Made by a program: the position numbers and the translations under genes. A DNA stretch of 64,000 nt. Source: Aquanectria penicillioides (lineage: Eukaryota; Ascomycota; Sordariomycetes; Hypocreales; Nectriaceae). Positions 11,215 to 23,754 of the stretch are shown here, piece after piece. Within the stretch, counting starts at the first letter, position 1, and each line of letters starts with the position of its first letter. Where the stretch lies: the NCBI GenBank assembly GCA_003415625.1, contig PYIU01000001.1, positions 7,380,210 to 7,444,209 on the forward strand, given 5' to 3'. Below the pieces are notes generated by a model. That model did no database searches. It worked only from the letters and a program-made list of their open reading frames with translations, and was not told where the DNA came from.

Positions 11215-13311
11215 ATGTCTGAAAACGTCGAGGTTACTCCTGGAACAGTCCACTTGGTGGACGCACAGGGTAATAAGCAAGGCAGACATGCCGCTGGCAC
11301 CGATAGGGATATTGTACTCGTTCCTGCTACCTTTCGCATCAAGATGATCATCTTAACTGGTGGCCTTGACGAAAGCATCTATCGGCTTTTGGCATGCCAG
11401 CGTGTGTTGACCCTCGTCCATTTTAACATCTTATAATTGACATACGGAACTAGTTATGTTCTTGTCATTGGAATCTGCTCCTCTGCGCTCCACTCTACGT
11501 TAGGCCCTCTGTCAGAAGAGACTGGCTTGACATACAATGACCTCAACTCCGGAACTGGCTACATGGTATCTCTTTCAACACTCAACTCTCAGCGTCTAAA
11601 CATCTGCCCTGAAATGAGGCTAATAGGAAATATAGTTTCTTATGTATGGCTGGGGCTGTATCTTTTGGCAAGCTATTGCAACACAATACGGTAAACACCC
11701 TGTTTATCTCATCTCTTTGGCGGGGACACTTGTATGTTTTCGCCTGTGTGACATTTCACTTTGAGGAGAATTACTGAATTTTCGAGGGCGTAATGGTTTG
11801 GCAGCGGTACGTTCCATGGAATGGAGAATGGATAGCCATAATACTTCTCCAAAGCCTTTTCGGAGCACCCATGAAATCATTGGCTGAAGCAATTGTTTCG
11901 GACGTTGTGAGTACAGGCTATTCGATTTGGCTAATGTTCCCCACATATGCTGTATCTAACTAGATCAATCCTTCACTCATGAAATAGGAAGGTGTATAGC
12001 TCTATATGCGCTTGCATTGGGCTAGAGTAATGGAATTTCTCCTTTCTTCATGAGATTTATTAATGATGGACAGGGATACAAGTGGGTATTTGTAAGTTGA
12101 GCAACCCTTCTTATCGACGTATGGTTGACGCAATGCCCAGTATTGGTGTGCAATTTTTTGCGCTGCAGTATTCTTGATTGTCTTCTTTTGCATGGACGAG
12201 ACAAAGCTAACCGGGAGGCTTTCATCACCGGACACAGTCTCGAAGGTGAGGAAGATGTTGGGCACAGAGCATCAGGCTCTAGCGGGAATGAACCTCGGAC
12301 CAAGGGTGACCTAAAATGGCAAGGAGGTCAACAACGCAAAGAATAGCAGCAACGGCCTGGTCCCACCCGGTTCTAACCCAATGCCGATTCTAGAGTCTTC
12401 AATGGGACTAAAAATTAAGAAGAAGTCCTACTTGGCCAAGATGAAGCCGATTGAAAGCTGAGGTTTCCGTACCGACGACCGCCTTCTCCTACTGCTTCGC
12501 CGACCGTTTGAGCTGCTCAGCTTTCCTATTTTCGTCTACGTAGGTCTTCTTTACGGTTGCAACATTATCTGGCTTAGCTTCGTCAATGCGACATAGTCAA
12601 TGGTTCTGGGAAGGTCGCCATATAGCATGTCGACTTCGATGGTTGGGTTGACTTTCATTGCGCCGCTGATTGGGACGACCCTTGCGTATGTGCATGCACC
12701 CACGAGATGGGCTGAATTGGAACTAACAAAATTTATAGATCTTGCTACACGGGTTTGCTTGGCGATCTAATTATTATTAGGATGGCGCGACGCAATGGTG
12801 GACTCATGGAAGCAGAGCATCATCTCTGGCTGTTTCTGCCATCGCTGCTCCTCATGCCGCTTGGATGCATTGTTTTCGGTGTCGGCGCTCATCACCAAGT
12901 CCATTGGTTTGGGATTGTGTTTGCTATGGGTGTCATTTCATTTACTACAACCGCTGGTTCGCAAATGTCGATTGCGTATTACATTGATTGCTATCGTGAT
13001 CTTGGGAGCGAGGCGTTGGCGATGGTGATTACAATCCGAAACACGATGTCGTTTGGAATTGGCTATGCGTGAGTGATCCCCCAACAGCCTTTGGGCGAAG
13101 CTGGTACACACTAACAACACAAATCAGCGTCACACCCTGGGTGGTCAATCTGGGCTATCAGCGTGCCTTTATTTTGGGCGCTTTTCTGGGCATGGCGCAT
13201 AATCTCACCATATTCCCCGTCATCAAATGGGGCCGTCAGCTTAGGGAGCAAAGCGCAGCAAGGTACTGGCGCAAGGTCAGGGAAGGCGAGGAGCTGGACC
13301 TTCACCACTAG
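11215..13311 (+). pseudogene. MFS transporter (DHA1/HOL1-like), heavily broken
   Basis: Relic of a 12-helix major-facilitator transporter. Recognisable pieces in order: the N-terminus MSENVEVTPGTVHLVDAQG; a cytoplasmic stretch ending NWWP then a TGA at 11367-11369 where an arginine codon (CGA) is expected; SSALHSTLGPLSEETGL; WGCIFWQAIATQYGKHPVYL in another frame; GEWIAIILLQSLFGAPMKSL; the loop YWCAIFCAAVFLIVFFCMDE; LLYGCNIIWLSFVNAT; and a long intact end from about 12755 (GLLGDLIIIRMARRNGGLME to LREQSAARYWRKVREGEELD) with an intron at about 13071-13127. Multiple stops and frame changes lie at about 11.3-11.5, 11.95-12.1, 12.3 and 12.6 kb. It appears older or more damaged than the oxidase relic. 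Confidence 0.8.
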
Positions 13312-14336
13312 AAAGAAGAAGAAGAAAAAACAAGATCGCAAAAGCAACGGTCACGGGCGCATTTCGGGCTCGGCATGCGGTGGTGGAGTGCCGCTTCGAG
13401 AATCGGGTGGCCGATGACACCACTGTGTGAACGACTGACAAACGTGACAATGGTTCACATTCTATGCTCCTTCACTCGTAGGGGGAGTTTGTAGATTGTT
13501 TTGTGAATCTTAGATGGCAATATATTCATATCTGGCTTACATGCAGCATTGCCGCGTACTTTGTCCACGGCTGCCGAAATGCTATGAAACAACGCGCCAT
13601 GCACACCAATGCGGTGAAGTTGTTTCACGTCCTGGACGGCCCATTGCCTCTCATTGCCTTTGTCTACCCAACGTGGTCATCATTAGTGGAGCCCGTATGA
13701 CGTGCAATCGCAGAGGCCCGACTCCTCTCTAATATTGGCACTTCCAGATTCGGACAAATTGTTAGGAGAAGTGGGTTCATTCTTAGACGAATATCCCAAC
13801 AATGGCCCACAAAGAGCATCCTCGGTTTCGCCTACAACGCCCCAGTGGGGTTGTCAAGCCTCACTCTGTTGGGATGGCGAAGCCGGGCTCGGAGGATTGG
13901 TGGCGAGAGGACAGCAGCATTCGCCGATACGAGTTGGGATTTCCAGCCAGACAGAGCCCCCGGCTCCCTCCCTTGTGCTGTTTTAAGTATAATGTCAGAT
14001 CTTCCTCTGCCCATGTACGTACATTAACTCGCCGGTTCGGATGCCCCTATAGGTCATCTGTCCATCGCCCAACCAGTTTGCCGGGCCAAGCCAAGCAACC
14101 GCCAGGGGCTTGATGAATGGCATAACTCGTCTTATGCACCTAGCATTTCTATAAAATATTGCGGCCACTTTCCCCCCTGTTTTGACCCTTTATTTGACCC
14201 TTTTTTCAACCCTGCCCGAAGGGACAAGTTGCAACCAGAAAAGTGCATGCCACTTCTCACACACCACTTCCTCACCATCGCAGCATCCCGATCCGTACCT
14301 CGTAGAGCTCCAAGCAAGAGAACATAGTCTTTCAGC
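13312..14336. other. Intergenic region and acetyl-CoA synthetase promoter
   Basis: No gene recognised. The distal part includes a repeated TTTGACCCTTT-like element near 14180-14212 and the TATA box listed below. Confidence 0.45.
14150..14156 (+). promoter_or_regulatory. TATA box of the acetyl-CoA synthetase gene
   Basis: TATAAAA stands 187 bp before the start codon at 14337, in an otherwise GC-balanced stretch. The distance would give a 5' leader of roughly 150 nt, which is reasonable for this type of gene. Confidence 0.5.
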
Positions 14337-16625
14337 ATGGCCAATCTCACGAATGGGACGACACCCGTTGGTGCACAGGAAATTTACGTGTTCAGTGAGT
14401 CGCCAGTCGGCATATCCCACCCTATTCCCCTTCTATCCGCATTTGACTAACGGCCCCAACTCCTAGATCCCCCTGAGGAGCTGCTGGATAGTATGTCTCG
14501 ACCCACGTTGCTTGCTGCCGGCGCTAACTAATTTCGTCACTACTTAGAATACCACAACAGGCCACACCTGGAGAGTATGTCTCTCGATAACCCTGGATTC
14601 TTTTGATTTCTTGCTAAACTTCCCAGCCTTTGAAAACTACAAACGGCTCTATCGCCAGTCAATCAACGGCCCCGAACAATTTTGGGGCGAGCAGGCGCGT
14701 GAGCTTTTGTCTTGGTCTAGAGACTTTGACAAGGTGCACAATGGCTCCTTCATCAACGGCGACAATGCCTGGTTCCTGGGCGGCGAGCTCAATGCCTCCT
14801 ACAACTGCGTGGATCGCCATGCGTTCAAAAATCCCGACAAGGTCGCCATCATTTACGAAGGAGATGAAGTCAACACCGGGCGTACTTTGACCTATGGCGA
14901 GCTCTTGCGTGAAGTCTGCAAGGTCGCCCATGTCCTTAAGCGGATGGGTGTCCAGAAAGGCGATGTTGTTGCCGTCTATCTGCCCATGATCCCTGAGGCA
15001 CTCGTGGCCTTGCTAGCATGTGCTAGAATTGGCGCTGTCCACTCGGTTATCTTCGCTGGTTTTTCCTCGGATTCTGTCAGGGATCGTGTTCTTGATGCTA
15101 AATGCAAAGTCGTCTTGACCGCCGACGAGGGTAAGCGAGGCGGCAAAACCATCAAAATCAAAGGAATTGTCGACAAGGCTCTGACCCAGTGCCCTGGTGT
15201 GACCAATGTCCTAGTCTACCAGCACACCGGTGCTGATGTCCATTGGGTTGAGGGACGAGACCACTGGTGGCATGAAGAGGCCCAAAAGTGGCCTGGCTAC
15301 ATCCCACCAGAGCGTATGAACGCGGAAGACCCCCTGTTTCTTTTGTATACCTCTGGCTCAACCGGAAAGCCCAAAGGCATTCTCCACGCTACCGGTGGGT
15401 ACCTCATTGGCGCTGCAATCACTGGCAAATATGTTTTTGATCTCCATGAACATGATCGATTCTTCTGCGGCGGCGATGTGGGGTGGATCACAGGACATAC
15501 CTATGTCGTGTATGCTCCTCTACTTCTCGGAGTCGCCACCGTTGTCTTTGAAGGAACACCGGTTCACCCAACTTGCTCTAGATACTGGGAGATCATTGAC
15601 CAACATCAAATCACACAATTCTACGTTGCCCCCACCGCACTTCGTCTATTGAAGCGAGCCGGCGATGAGCATGTCACAGGCGCCATGAAGCACCTTCGAG
15701 TCCTTGGATCCGTTGGTGAACCCATTGCCCCCGAAATCTGGAAGTGGTATTACGAGGTTGTGGGCAAGAGCCAGGCGCATGTTGTCGATGTAAGACTTGG
15801 GAATACACATTCTGACTTTTACAAGTGACAATTGCTAACTAAGGACATAGACGTACTGGCAAACCGAAACGGGCAGCCATGCCATCACGCCCCTGGCAGG
15901 AATTACACCAATGAAACCAGGTTCCGCCTCCCTCCCATTCTTCGGAATTGAGCCGGTTCTATTAGACCCCGCTTCGGGCAAAGAGATCGAAGGCCATGAT
16001 GTGGAAGGTGTCCTTGCTTTCAAGCAGCCGTGGCCCAGTATGGCTCGCACAGTCTGGGGAGCTCATGACCGATACATGGATACGTACCTGAACCCTTACA
16101 AGGGTTACTACGTGGGTGATTATCTTTTTGGTCAACGATGAAATTACTAATGTAACTTGTTAGTACACCGGTGATGGTGCCAGCCGAGACAAGGACGGCT
16201 TCTACTGGATCCGTGGACGCATGGACGATATCATCAACGTCAGTGGCCACCGCATCTCGACTGCCGAAATCGAGGCTGCCTTGGTCGAGCATCCCGCAGC
16301 TGCTGAGGCTGCAGTGGTTGCCACCTCAGATGAGCTTACGGGACAAGCGTCGAACGCCTTCATCACTCTCAAGGTCGGCTATAAGGCAACTAACATCCGG
16401 AGTGAATTAGTCCTGCAAGTGCGGGAGGCAATTGGCGCATTCGCTGCGCCAAAGAAGATTTACGTCGTCCATGATTTGCCAAAAACTCGCTCTGGGAAGA
16501 TCATGCGACGAATTCTGCGAAAGATCCTGGCTGGCGAGGAGGGCCAGCTCGGAGACATCTCCACTCTGTCAGACCCATCGGTGGTTGGGAAGATCATCGA
16601 GACTGTGCGTACGCACGAACACTAA
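14337..16625 (+). CDS. facA: Acetyl-CoA synthetase (acetate-CoA ligase)
   Basis: Converts acetate, ATP and CoA to acetyl-CoA; needed for growth on acetate and for products that yield acetate. Exons are 14337-14394, 14467-14490, 14548-14574, 14627-15789, 15851-16111 and 16164-16625, giving 664 residues, as expected for fungal FacA. The ATP-loop motif [20 protein letters not shown], the motif [16 protein letters not shown] formed across the 15789/15851 junction, and the hinge/core motif [20 protein letters not shown] are all present. The C-terminus has [10 protein letters not shown], with the lysine that is acetylated in bacterial and fungal relatives. Two exons are only 24 and 27 nt long; they must be spliced exactly to keep the N-terminal [16 protein letters not shown] reading. 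All frames are intact. A separate TATA box lies upstream. Confidence 0.97.
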
Positions 16626-17684
16626 CTAATTTGGAACCTTGGCTAGGCTGGTTGGTTTTGTTCATGGACTTCATTTGAAAATTACATTGAATAATAATAC
16701 TTGTGGCGCGGTTTGACATATTGTCAATCTCGAAATTATGATACTGTCCCTCTTCTCTACGCTCAACAGTGTAGGATAATCTCCACAATTCCAATTGGTC
16801 GACATATTTTTCCACTTTGGTATCTCATTTGTTACATCTTGCGTTGTTGCTCAATTCTCATTGTGCGAGGGATGTCGCATTGCATCCTCACATGATTTGT
16901 GATGCGGGACCTTCAGAAAGTGTTCTGCCAGCCCGCCCAGCCCCTAGATTTTACGAAATTCTTATACTTATCGCGACATGTAGAGATTTGCACCAATGCT
17001 CTTAGTATTTTTCTTTTCTTTTGGCAAGGAACAATAATTCAGGATAAACAACACCGCTTTGAGGCTGTGATTGAGGACTGAGAATATGCTAGATGCCGAG
17101 TGACCAAGTGGAAGCCCTGTGACACGCACTGTAACATTCGACTGAAGATTGAGCCCGCCCGCGATAGCATTCCTGTGCAATGAAATTCAATCAGGCATCA
17201 GTACGTGAATAAATTTGATTCTGGAATCCGCTTTTCTCTGGCGATACTCCTTCACTAGGAGCCTTTCTTCACACACGTTTGGAAGCACTTTCCGAGGAAA
17301 GCGGCTGTAAGATGGGGATCTAGATCTGCATGGAAGCGGTAATAGCCAGAATGCGTCATTCGGCTATTCCACCATTGATCTGCATATAGAAGTACTGATA
17401 GCCAAGATACCTGACTCGGGTGCTTAGACCCCTCTAGGTCATCGTCGTTGGTTTCGTGGGGTTGTTTGTGGAGGTGGCAAACTCACCCTCGCCGAAATCT
17501 CCGTTTTGGGTAATTTCCACATCGAGTAAAACAGTTCCCCTGCACAAGGTGTACTTAACCACGGCCTTCATGAAGTCGTAGTCTCAAATACTTTCCAGAA
17601 ACACATCCAATCAGATCCAATAGCGGCTTGTCTTGACCATCTACTTCAACTACATCTCATCAAAGAAAAAAGACTATAGTTGAG
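16626..17684. other. Intergenic region upstream of the transaminase
   Basis: No gene recognised on either strand. It contains the 3' flank of facA and the promoter of the transaminase; short frames have no family signal. Confidence 0.45.
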
Positions 17685-18662
17685 ATGGCTACCATGGAGA
17701 AGGTTTTCGCTGGGTATGCCGCCCGCCAAGCCACGCTTGAAGCAACTTTCAACAGCAACAAGTTTGGTCGCGGAATTGCGTGGGTCGAGGGTGACCTGGT
17801 ACCCCTCCACGAGGCTCGCATCCCCCTACTCGACCAAGGATTTATGCACAGCGACTTGACCTATGACGTGCCATCCGTTTGGGACGGTCGCTTCTTTCGT
17901 CTCGATGACCACCTTGACCGCTTGGAGGCCAGCTGTACCAAGCTTCGCCTGAAGATGCCCCTGCCTCGCGCCGAGGTCAAGCAGATCTTGGTAGATATGG
18001 TTGCCAAGAGCGGCATCCGCGACGCTTTTGTCGAGCTTATCGTCACCCGAGGTCTTAAGGGTGTCCGTGGAATGGACCCCGGCGAAGTTCTCAAGAACAA
18101 CCTCTACATGTTTATTCAACCTTACGTCTGGGTGATGGAGCCTGAGATTCAACCTGTTGGTGGCCAGGCCGTCATCGCACGCACTGTGCGACGAGTACCC
18201 CCCGGCTCTATCGATCCTACTGTTAAGAACCTTCAGTGGGGTGACCTTGTTCGTGGTCTCTTCGAGGCCGCCGACCGTGGCGCCACATATCCTTTCCTGA
18301 CTGACGGCGACGCCAACCTAACAGAGGGTTCTGGATTTAACGTTGTCCTGGTCAAGGACGGTGTCCTGTTCACCCCTGACCGTGGCGTTCTCCAGGGCAT
18401 CAGCCGGAAGAGCGTATTTGACGTTGCCAAGGCCAACGGCATTGAGGTCCGTTGCGAGTTTATCCCTGTCGAGTTGTGCTACAAGTCCGATGAGATCTTC
18501 ATGTGCACCACCGCTGGTGGTATCATGCCCATTACCGAGCTTGATGGCAAGCCCATCAAGGACGGAAAAGTCGGTCCCATCACTAGGAAGATCTGGGATG
18601 GTTATTGGGGTATTCACTACGATGACGCCTTCAGCTTTCAGATCGACTACAAGGGCAACTAA
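17685..18662 (+). CDS. (R)-selective amine:pyruvate transaminase (PLP fold type IV)
   Basis: Single-exon enzyme of 325 residues in the branched-chain/D-amino-acid transaminase family. It transfers an amino group between amines or D-amino acids and keto acids such as pyruvate using PLP. The PLP lysine is K181 in [12 protein letters not shown]55 in [13 protein letters not shown] and R128 in [11 protein letters not shown] sit at the positions I recall as the active-site His and Arg of the Aspergillus terreus (R)-amine transaminase. The segment [20 protein letters not shown] and the C-terminal [10 protein letters not shown] and [12 protein letters not shown] are signatures of that (R)-amine transaminase group rather than of BCAT. 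No targeting signal is seen, so it is probably cytosolic. It is convergent with the D-amino-acid oxidase gene, 600 bp apart. Natural substrates of this group are not established. Confidence 0.93.
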   Translation: MATMEKVFAGYAARQATLEATFNSNKFGRGIAWVEGDLVPLHEARIPLLDQGFMHSDLTYDVPSVWDGRFFRLDDHLDRLEASCTKLRLKMPLPRAEVKQILVDMVAKSGIRDAFVELIVTRGLKGVRGMDPGEVLKNNLYMFIQPYVWVMEPEIQPVGGQAVIARTVRRVPPGSIDPTVKNLQWGDLVRGLFEAADRGATYPFLTDGDANLTEGSGFNVVLVKDGVLFTPDRGVLQGISRKSVFDVAKANGIEVRCEFIPVELCYKSDEIFMCTTAGGIMPITELDGKPIKDGKVGPITRKIWDGYWGIHYDDAFSFQIDYKGN

Positions 18663-19269
18663 TTGGTGTCCCAAGGGTGTTGGAAGGTTCCCTTTGGTAC
18701 TACGAACTGGATTACGGCAACGAGAATTTGATAGCTTTACCTCGGAGTTTGGACTTTTATAACTATAACTGGAATAAAGAAAGTCAAATCAAATTATCTT
18801 TTCAGTATTGTGTGAACAAGATGTCATTGTCTTCTCGATGCGTGTCCGAAGGCTGCATAAACTTAACCCACTCACAATATGGAATACCTTCTTCATCTGA
18901 TTTCTGATGTTTTCGAACCAAGATTGTACAATATGCCTCAAAACTTCAGATGAGTTAAGAAGATGGACCTTGGTTATGAATAATGGGTGTGGTCTTCGGC
19001 GGCTCTAAATGATTCACTATCATAGGCTGCTATGTTCGAATGGACTCATGGACGATTATTCAAAATTTGACTAAAAGAGGATTAACAAGTAGCTGTGCAA
19101 AGCGTCAAAGTTCGTATTCATGGTTATTGTTAATTGCAATCAAAATGTGATATATGCTTGATAAATGTTCCTTTCTGAAATCTATGAGGGAAAGAACGAG
19201 CTATAATGGAGGCATTGGTCCTGGAGGTGAATAGAAACAAGAGGATTTTGTCTACCATTGAGTATACTG
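18663..19269. other. Convergent intergenic region
   Basis: Shared 3' flanks of the transaminase and the D-amino-acid oxidase; AT-leaning. No gene recognised. Confidence 0.5.
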
Positions 19270-20558
19270 TTACAGCTTGGCTTTGAAATCTCCGCGGGGG
19301 ATCTCTTTGAGAACATCCTCCACAGTCTTAACAGCGTCTAGGGCCATACCATATCCAGCCTGGAACCCAGTGCCGCCAGCACCATAGTTGTGAACAATCA
19401 CTCTATCCTCCCCAGCGATGCTGACCTTGTCTCGCTCGATTCTGGCACCACCCTCTCGAGATGGGCGCAAACCGGCAACCACAGCTAGAATCTCGGGGTT
19501 AGACTTGGCAACCTCTGAGCTCAGCCTTCGAGTTCGCTCCAGAATTGACGAGGTCTCATAGGAGTATGTAGATCCGTCGCTGAGGAATTGTTAGCAGAGA
19601 CGCCCATCCGAGATTCACATGGAACTTACCCGTTTCCGCGTTGCATGTATCCGCCGAGAATAGCATTACCGTTGGACTCGGGGCGAGGAATGATATACGT
19701 TTCCTCATCCTTGCTATGACGCATGATGTTGGTCTGAACCTCAGGGGCCCGAACAAGGACAACCTGACCACGTGTGGGATAACATTTGGGATCCTCCACA
19801 CCTGGCATTGTGATAGCACCATTCCCGATACAGTTAAAAACAACCCGGGTTGCGGGGTTAGAGAAGGCTGATTGGATGTTGGGGAGCTTCTGGCGGATGA
19901 AACGCACACCGTACTGGTTCCTAAGCCTATCGTACATATACTGCATGTGTTGGGGAGCATTGAGGGTCAATGTGGTAAACGAGACTCCAAACTTGACGCC
20001 CTCGGGAAGCTTCTCGTCAGGAAGAACAGTAAACTACAATTGCTTAGAAGTCGGTTACATTCTTGATAATAGAGACAACCTACATCCTCGAGATACTCCG
20101 ACATCGCCTTGATCTTTTCATAAGGGACCACTTCATCCCACAGCTCAGTGGAAGGAGTCCTTTTGACAAAAGTCTGCTCTGGTCGCTCAGAGGCAAGCTT
20201 AGTAAGGTGAGCATATCCTAGACGATCCCACCTCAAAGCATTGGGGTCAGAACCAGAGATGGCTGAGAAGTTGCAGCCAGCCCTTTTGTTGGTATTAGAA
20301 TAGTAAGCCCATACAAAGCTATTTGCAGGGTAACAACGTACCATGGTGAGGTGTATGTGACAGATGTGTCACCAGGCAGGTGTTCAGCGATGACAGTGAT
20401 TTGACGGCCAAATCCCCTCTCAGAGAGGACAAGGGCGACATCAAGGCCAATAATGCCTGCTCTAAACAAAACAATTAGTCCCTTGAATCTGGCAGTTGAG
20501 CCAATTTTGGTGTAACTCACCCCACAATTACGATGCTGTCACTGGAGTTCAATGACAT
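19270..20558 (-). CDS. D-amino-acid oxidase, peroxisomal
   Basis: FAD enzyme oxidising D-amino acids to keto acids, ammonia and hydrogen peroxide. Exons (minus strand) are 20558-20521, 20461-20342, 20282-20084, 20033-19630 and 19579-19270, giving 356 residues. The FAD site IVIVGAGIIGLDVALVLSER spans the first splice junction. Other supports are PTRGQVVLVRAPEV, ETYIIPRPESNGNAILGGY, the GLRPSREGGARIE segment with the arginine that binds the substrate carboxylate in the family, and the second flavin motif VHNYGAGGTGFQAGYGMA. The protein ends in AKL, a type 1 peroxisomal targeting signal, as usual for fungal DAAO. The frame is intact. The reaction products overlap with those of the neighbouring transaminase, which also handles amino groups of D/R configuration. 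Confidence 0.93.
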
Positions 20559-21299
20559 TGTGATGGATACAGAGCAATCCAGTTTTAGAATGAAAGGGTT
20601 TGGTGAATATTCTTGAGCCGTTCAAGAATATTTGGGCTATGTCCACGCTAGAACTTGGGTGTTGGGGAAATAGGCCGATGGTAACTGCGATGCCATGCAC
20701 TTGTCAAAATTCGATTCCGGCAGATATTTAGTACACGATTGGCTCAGGCCTGTTTAACAAGGGCGCCATCAATCTCTAAGGAATAAGCCTTGGTTCGACT
20801 TAGTCAAGCTTCTCAGCCACATCTCTCGCAGGATGCCGACCGTGATGTTTGATCTTTGCCCATGTGCCCACTCGCCGTCTGACTGGCCAATTCCCCTAAA
20901 TGGAAGTTCGCAGGATGCAGGTCTTACTATGTTTGGGCAAAGATCATGGATCCAACCTTGTCAGGGAGTCTAACCTAACCAGGAATCCATCGCGTTTTCG
21001 GCCACTAACTTAAGATGGACTTTTCTTGTTTGCCACTTTCAAAATCGACAATGCTGTCAAGTGCATCCATTGGTTTCTGAATCAGGTTTTGAGCAGAACT
21101 TACGATCACTTTTGATGAATCGTACGACAGAATTGTCGAAGGACTCGAGGTGGGTGATTGCCAAGCATTCATGCAAGTAGTCTAGGGTAGTTTGTTATCA
21201 ACGCCACTGACAACGAAGTGGACCAAGCGGCTTTGGACTTGATTCCCCGCAGCTCAGGCAAGGGGCTATCTCTAGCAAACTCGAATCACCGCATCAGAC
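20559..21299. promoter_or_regulatory. Divergent promoter region between D-amino-acid oxidase and the Zn2Cys6 regulator
   Basis: 741 bp without coding signal between the two divergent starts. If the regulator controls its neighbour, its sites should be here; isolated CGG/CCG triplets occur, but I saw no clean CGG inverted pair. Confidence 0.4.
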
Positions 21300-22942
21300 A
21301 TGCCGCAGAACGCGAACGGGAAGCGGATCGGCTGCTGGACATGCCGGATGCGGCATAGGAAGTGTGATGAGGCCTTGCCAGCCTGCAAGGAGTGCAGCAG
21401 CCGGCACATTCCCTGCTACGGCTACTCGCTGAAGCCACCTGCCTGGATGAATGATGAACGAAAGGTCAACTTGGAGCTCCAAAAAATCAAGCATGCTGTG
21501 AAGCAGAATTTTCGTCGAATCAGAAAACAACAAAACCAATCCTCTGCAACGTGGCCGTCCCGTCTCGATGATGATGATTCATCGCGGCCTTCATTAGACG
21601 AATCTACTGCGCAGGTAGGCGGACCTGGGACCAATACTTTGCCCTCAACAGATAACACAAGCTTCAGAGAAGCCCAGCTCATTGTCCACTACTTGGACTA
21701 CATTTTCCCACTTCAATATTCCTACTATGTTGACGAATCTGATATTGGTGGTCGAGGATGGCTCTTTTGGTTGTTGACCAAGAGTGCTCCATTACGGAAC
21801 GCAGCGCTCACACTGTCGGCGCTTCACCAGCACGTCTCGTCGCGACATCGAGCCGCCAAACACGAGAGAGAACTCATACAATATCATACAAAGGCATTAA
21901 AAGAGCTACGACAGGTTCTTGGCCGCCACCCTACGGAGGGCTTGGCATGGAAGCAAAGGGAGTGGGTAGAGTTCGTGGCAGGAGGACTGTTCTTGATCAG
22001 CTTTCAGGTAATTTACAATATTCTCATCTTTGTGAATAGAATCTGACAAATTCAGGTCTTTCAAGGAGGAACAAGCAACTGGGTTCCTCATGTGAGTGCG
22101 TTGGCATCAGTCCTCAGTGAGCTCACTCCCTCCGACCTTCAACTCGAGCAACAACATGAGCCAGGAGAAGACTCAGAGTTCCGCAGAGGAATGAAGGTTG
22201 CGCAAGGGTTCTTAATATCAAACCTTCTATGGTTCGATCTTCTTGCATGTGCATCGACTGCATGTGCACCGGAAACGTCGTACCATGAATGGCTTAGCAC
22301 CGAAGCTTTGGACATATCGCGGGTTATGGGCTGTCGGAATTGGATGATGATGATAGTTGGCGATGTCGCTACACTGGAAGCTGATACTAATCCCTTGAAC
22401 ATTGAAGGGCTTGGCAATCGCCTCGTGGAACTCGAAAGCAGAATCTGCAGTGGCCTTGAGGAGCTCGAAATGGAGCTGGATGTGAGTTCTGGCCTCTTCA
22501 AAGTTCTGGAACTCTTCGAGCTGACGATTTACTGACACAGTCGAATCAAACACGAACGTCTAAATCAGTGACCCGCGCCTACGCAGCCTGCACTCTGGTG
22601 CAAATATCGGTTATCGGTGCCGAGCGCGGCATACACGCACCGGACCATTATGACCTGGTAGCTGCTGTCATCGAGGCATTTGAACAGATGCCGAAAGGTG
22701 TGTCTATGCGAGGATTGACTTGGTCAATATGTATTGCGGGCTCTCTTGCGAAGCCGGATCAACAGCCATTCTTTGCAAATATGCTTGAAAAAATCTTGGA
22801 AGAATCAGATTCTGAGTTTAGCAACTGTGGAACAGTTTTGCGCATAGTTAAGCACTGCTGGGACCGTCAAAATGGTTCAACGGAACTCTGGACTGCACGA
22901 CGCGCGATGGATGATCTTGGCATATGCGCGCTGCTGGTCTGA
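21300..22942 (+). CDS. Zn2Cys6 transcription factor
   Basis: Nuclear DNA-binding regulator. Exons are 21300-22007, 22056-22481 and 22541-22942, giving 511 residues. The binuclear cluster is at the N-terminus: C12, C15, C22, C29, C32 and C39 in GCWTCRMRHRKCDE through CKECSSRHIPC. A basic linker follows (residues about 58-80, rich in K, R and Q). The remainder resembles the fungal-specific TF domain 2 (Pfam Fungal_trans_2): FREAQLIVHYLDYIFPLQYS, ALTLSALHQHV, and a late AFEQMP.GVSMRGLTWSICI segment typical of that domain. All six cysteines and all frames are intact. It lies divergent to the D-amino-acid oxidase, so a local regulator role for the surrounding metabolic genes is plausible, but only from position. 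Confidence 0.9.
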
Positions 22943-23754
22943 GACCGACAGGACAAGGGGAGACTTTAGTGACATGGAAAACCAAAATCGGGTCAACTTG
23001 GGAAATACAACTTGGCATAACTGCCTTGGCGACATATTTATTGGCGCTACTTTCTCATCGTTATCTGTGGTATGCATGTGAGAGCTGGTGTTGTAAACTA
23101 CGTGGGGACTTGATTTATCACTTCGACATAGCCGTGTGGTATAACTGAAGGGAAGCAAAACAGGCACATCAATGAGTTGACCGAATGGATGCAATCCACA
23201 GCCCCTTTTCGAATCATGCGTTAGTGGGCATTCCTGAAATTTGTGTACAATTGAGACCTGAAAAATGCTTGCCGCAATCTCTTCTGCTATGTTGCAACTG
23301 GGAGGGAAGGCCGAGCCGAATTGGCCTGGGAAGGAATGTGGAGCCGAATGGCTGGTAACATGACACCAAGACGCACAAGACCGTGAGCCAAGACCACCAG
23401 AGGGTGACATGCGCTCAGGTGACTTGAATATTAGGGATATTAAATCGTGAGATTTATACTTGAGTGGTCAGACGTTGAAACTGCTTCCTTGGCAGTAGAT
23501 GCATGAGAGGCACGTCCTGGACATGTACTCTTTGCCTCGGTAAGTTATTCTCATGAGATGGTTACTGTCTCGTGCAAATCTTCATGGTAATCGCACACGG
23601 TGGACTAAAACCGGCATGTAAAATAGAAAACGATGAAATAATAAGAGACTATGGGACAAAAATGTGTACATTTCCTTCTTGTGACGCTCCAAATATTATG
23701 AATACATCGCTTGCTTCTGCTCAACATTCCCGCACCGAACAATAATCTTGCCAA
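22943..23754. other. Convergent intergenic region
   Basis: Between the stop codons of the regulator (plus) and the amidase (minus). No gene recognised. Confidence 0.45.
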
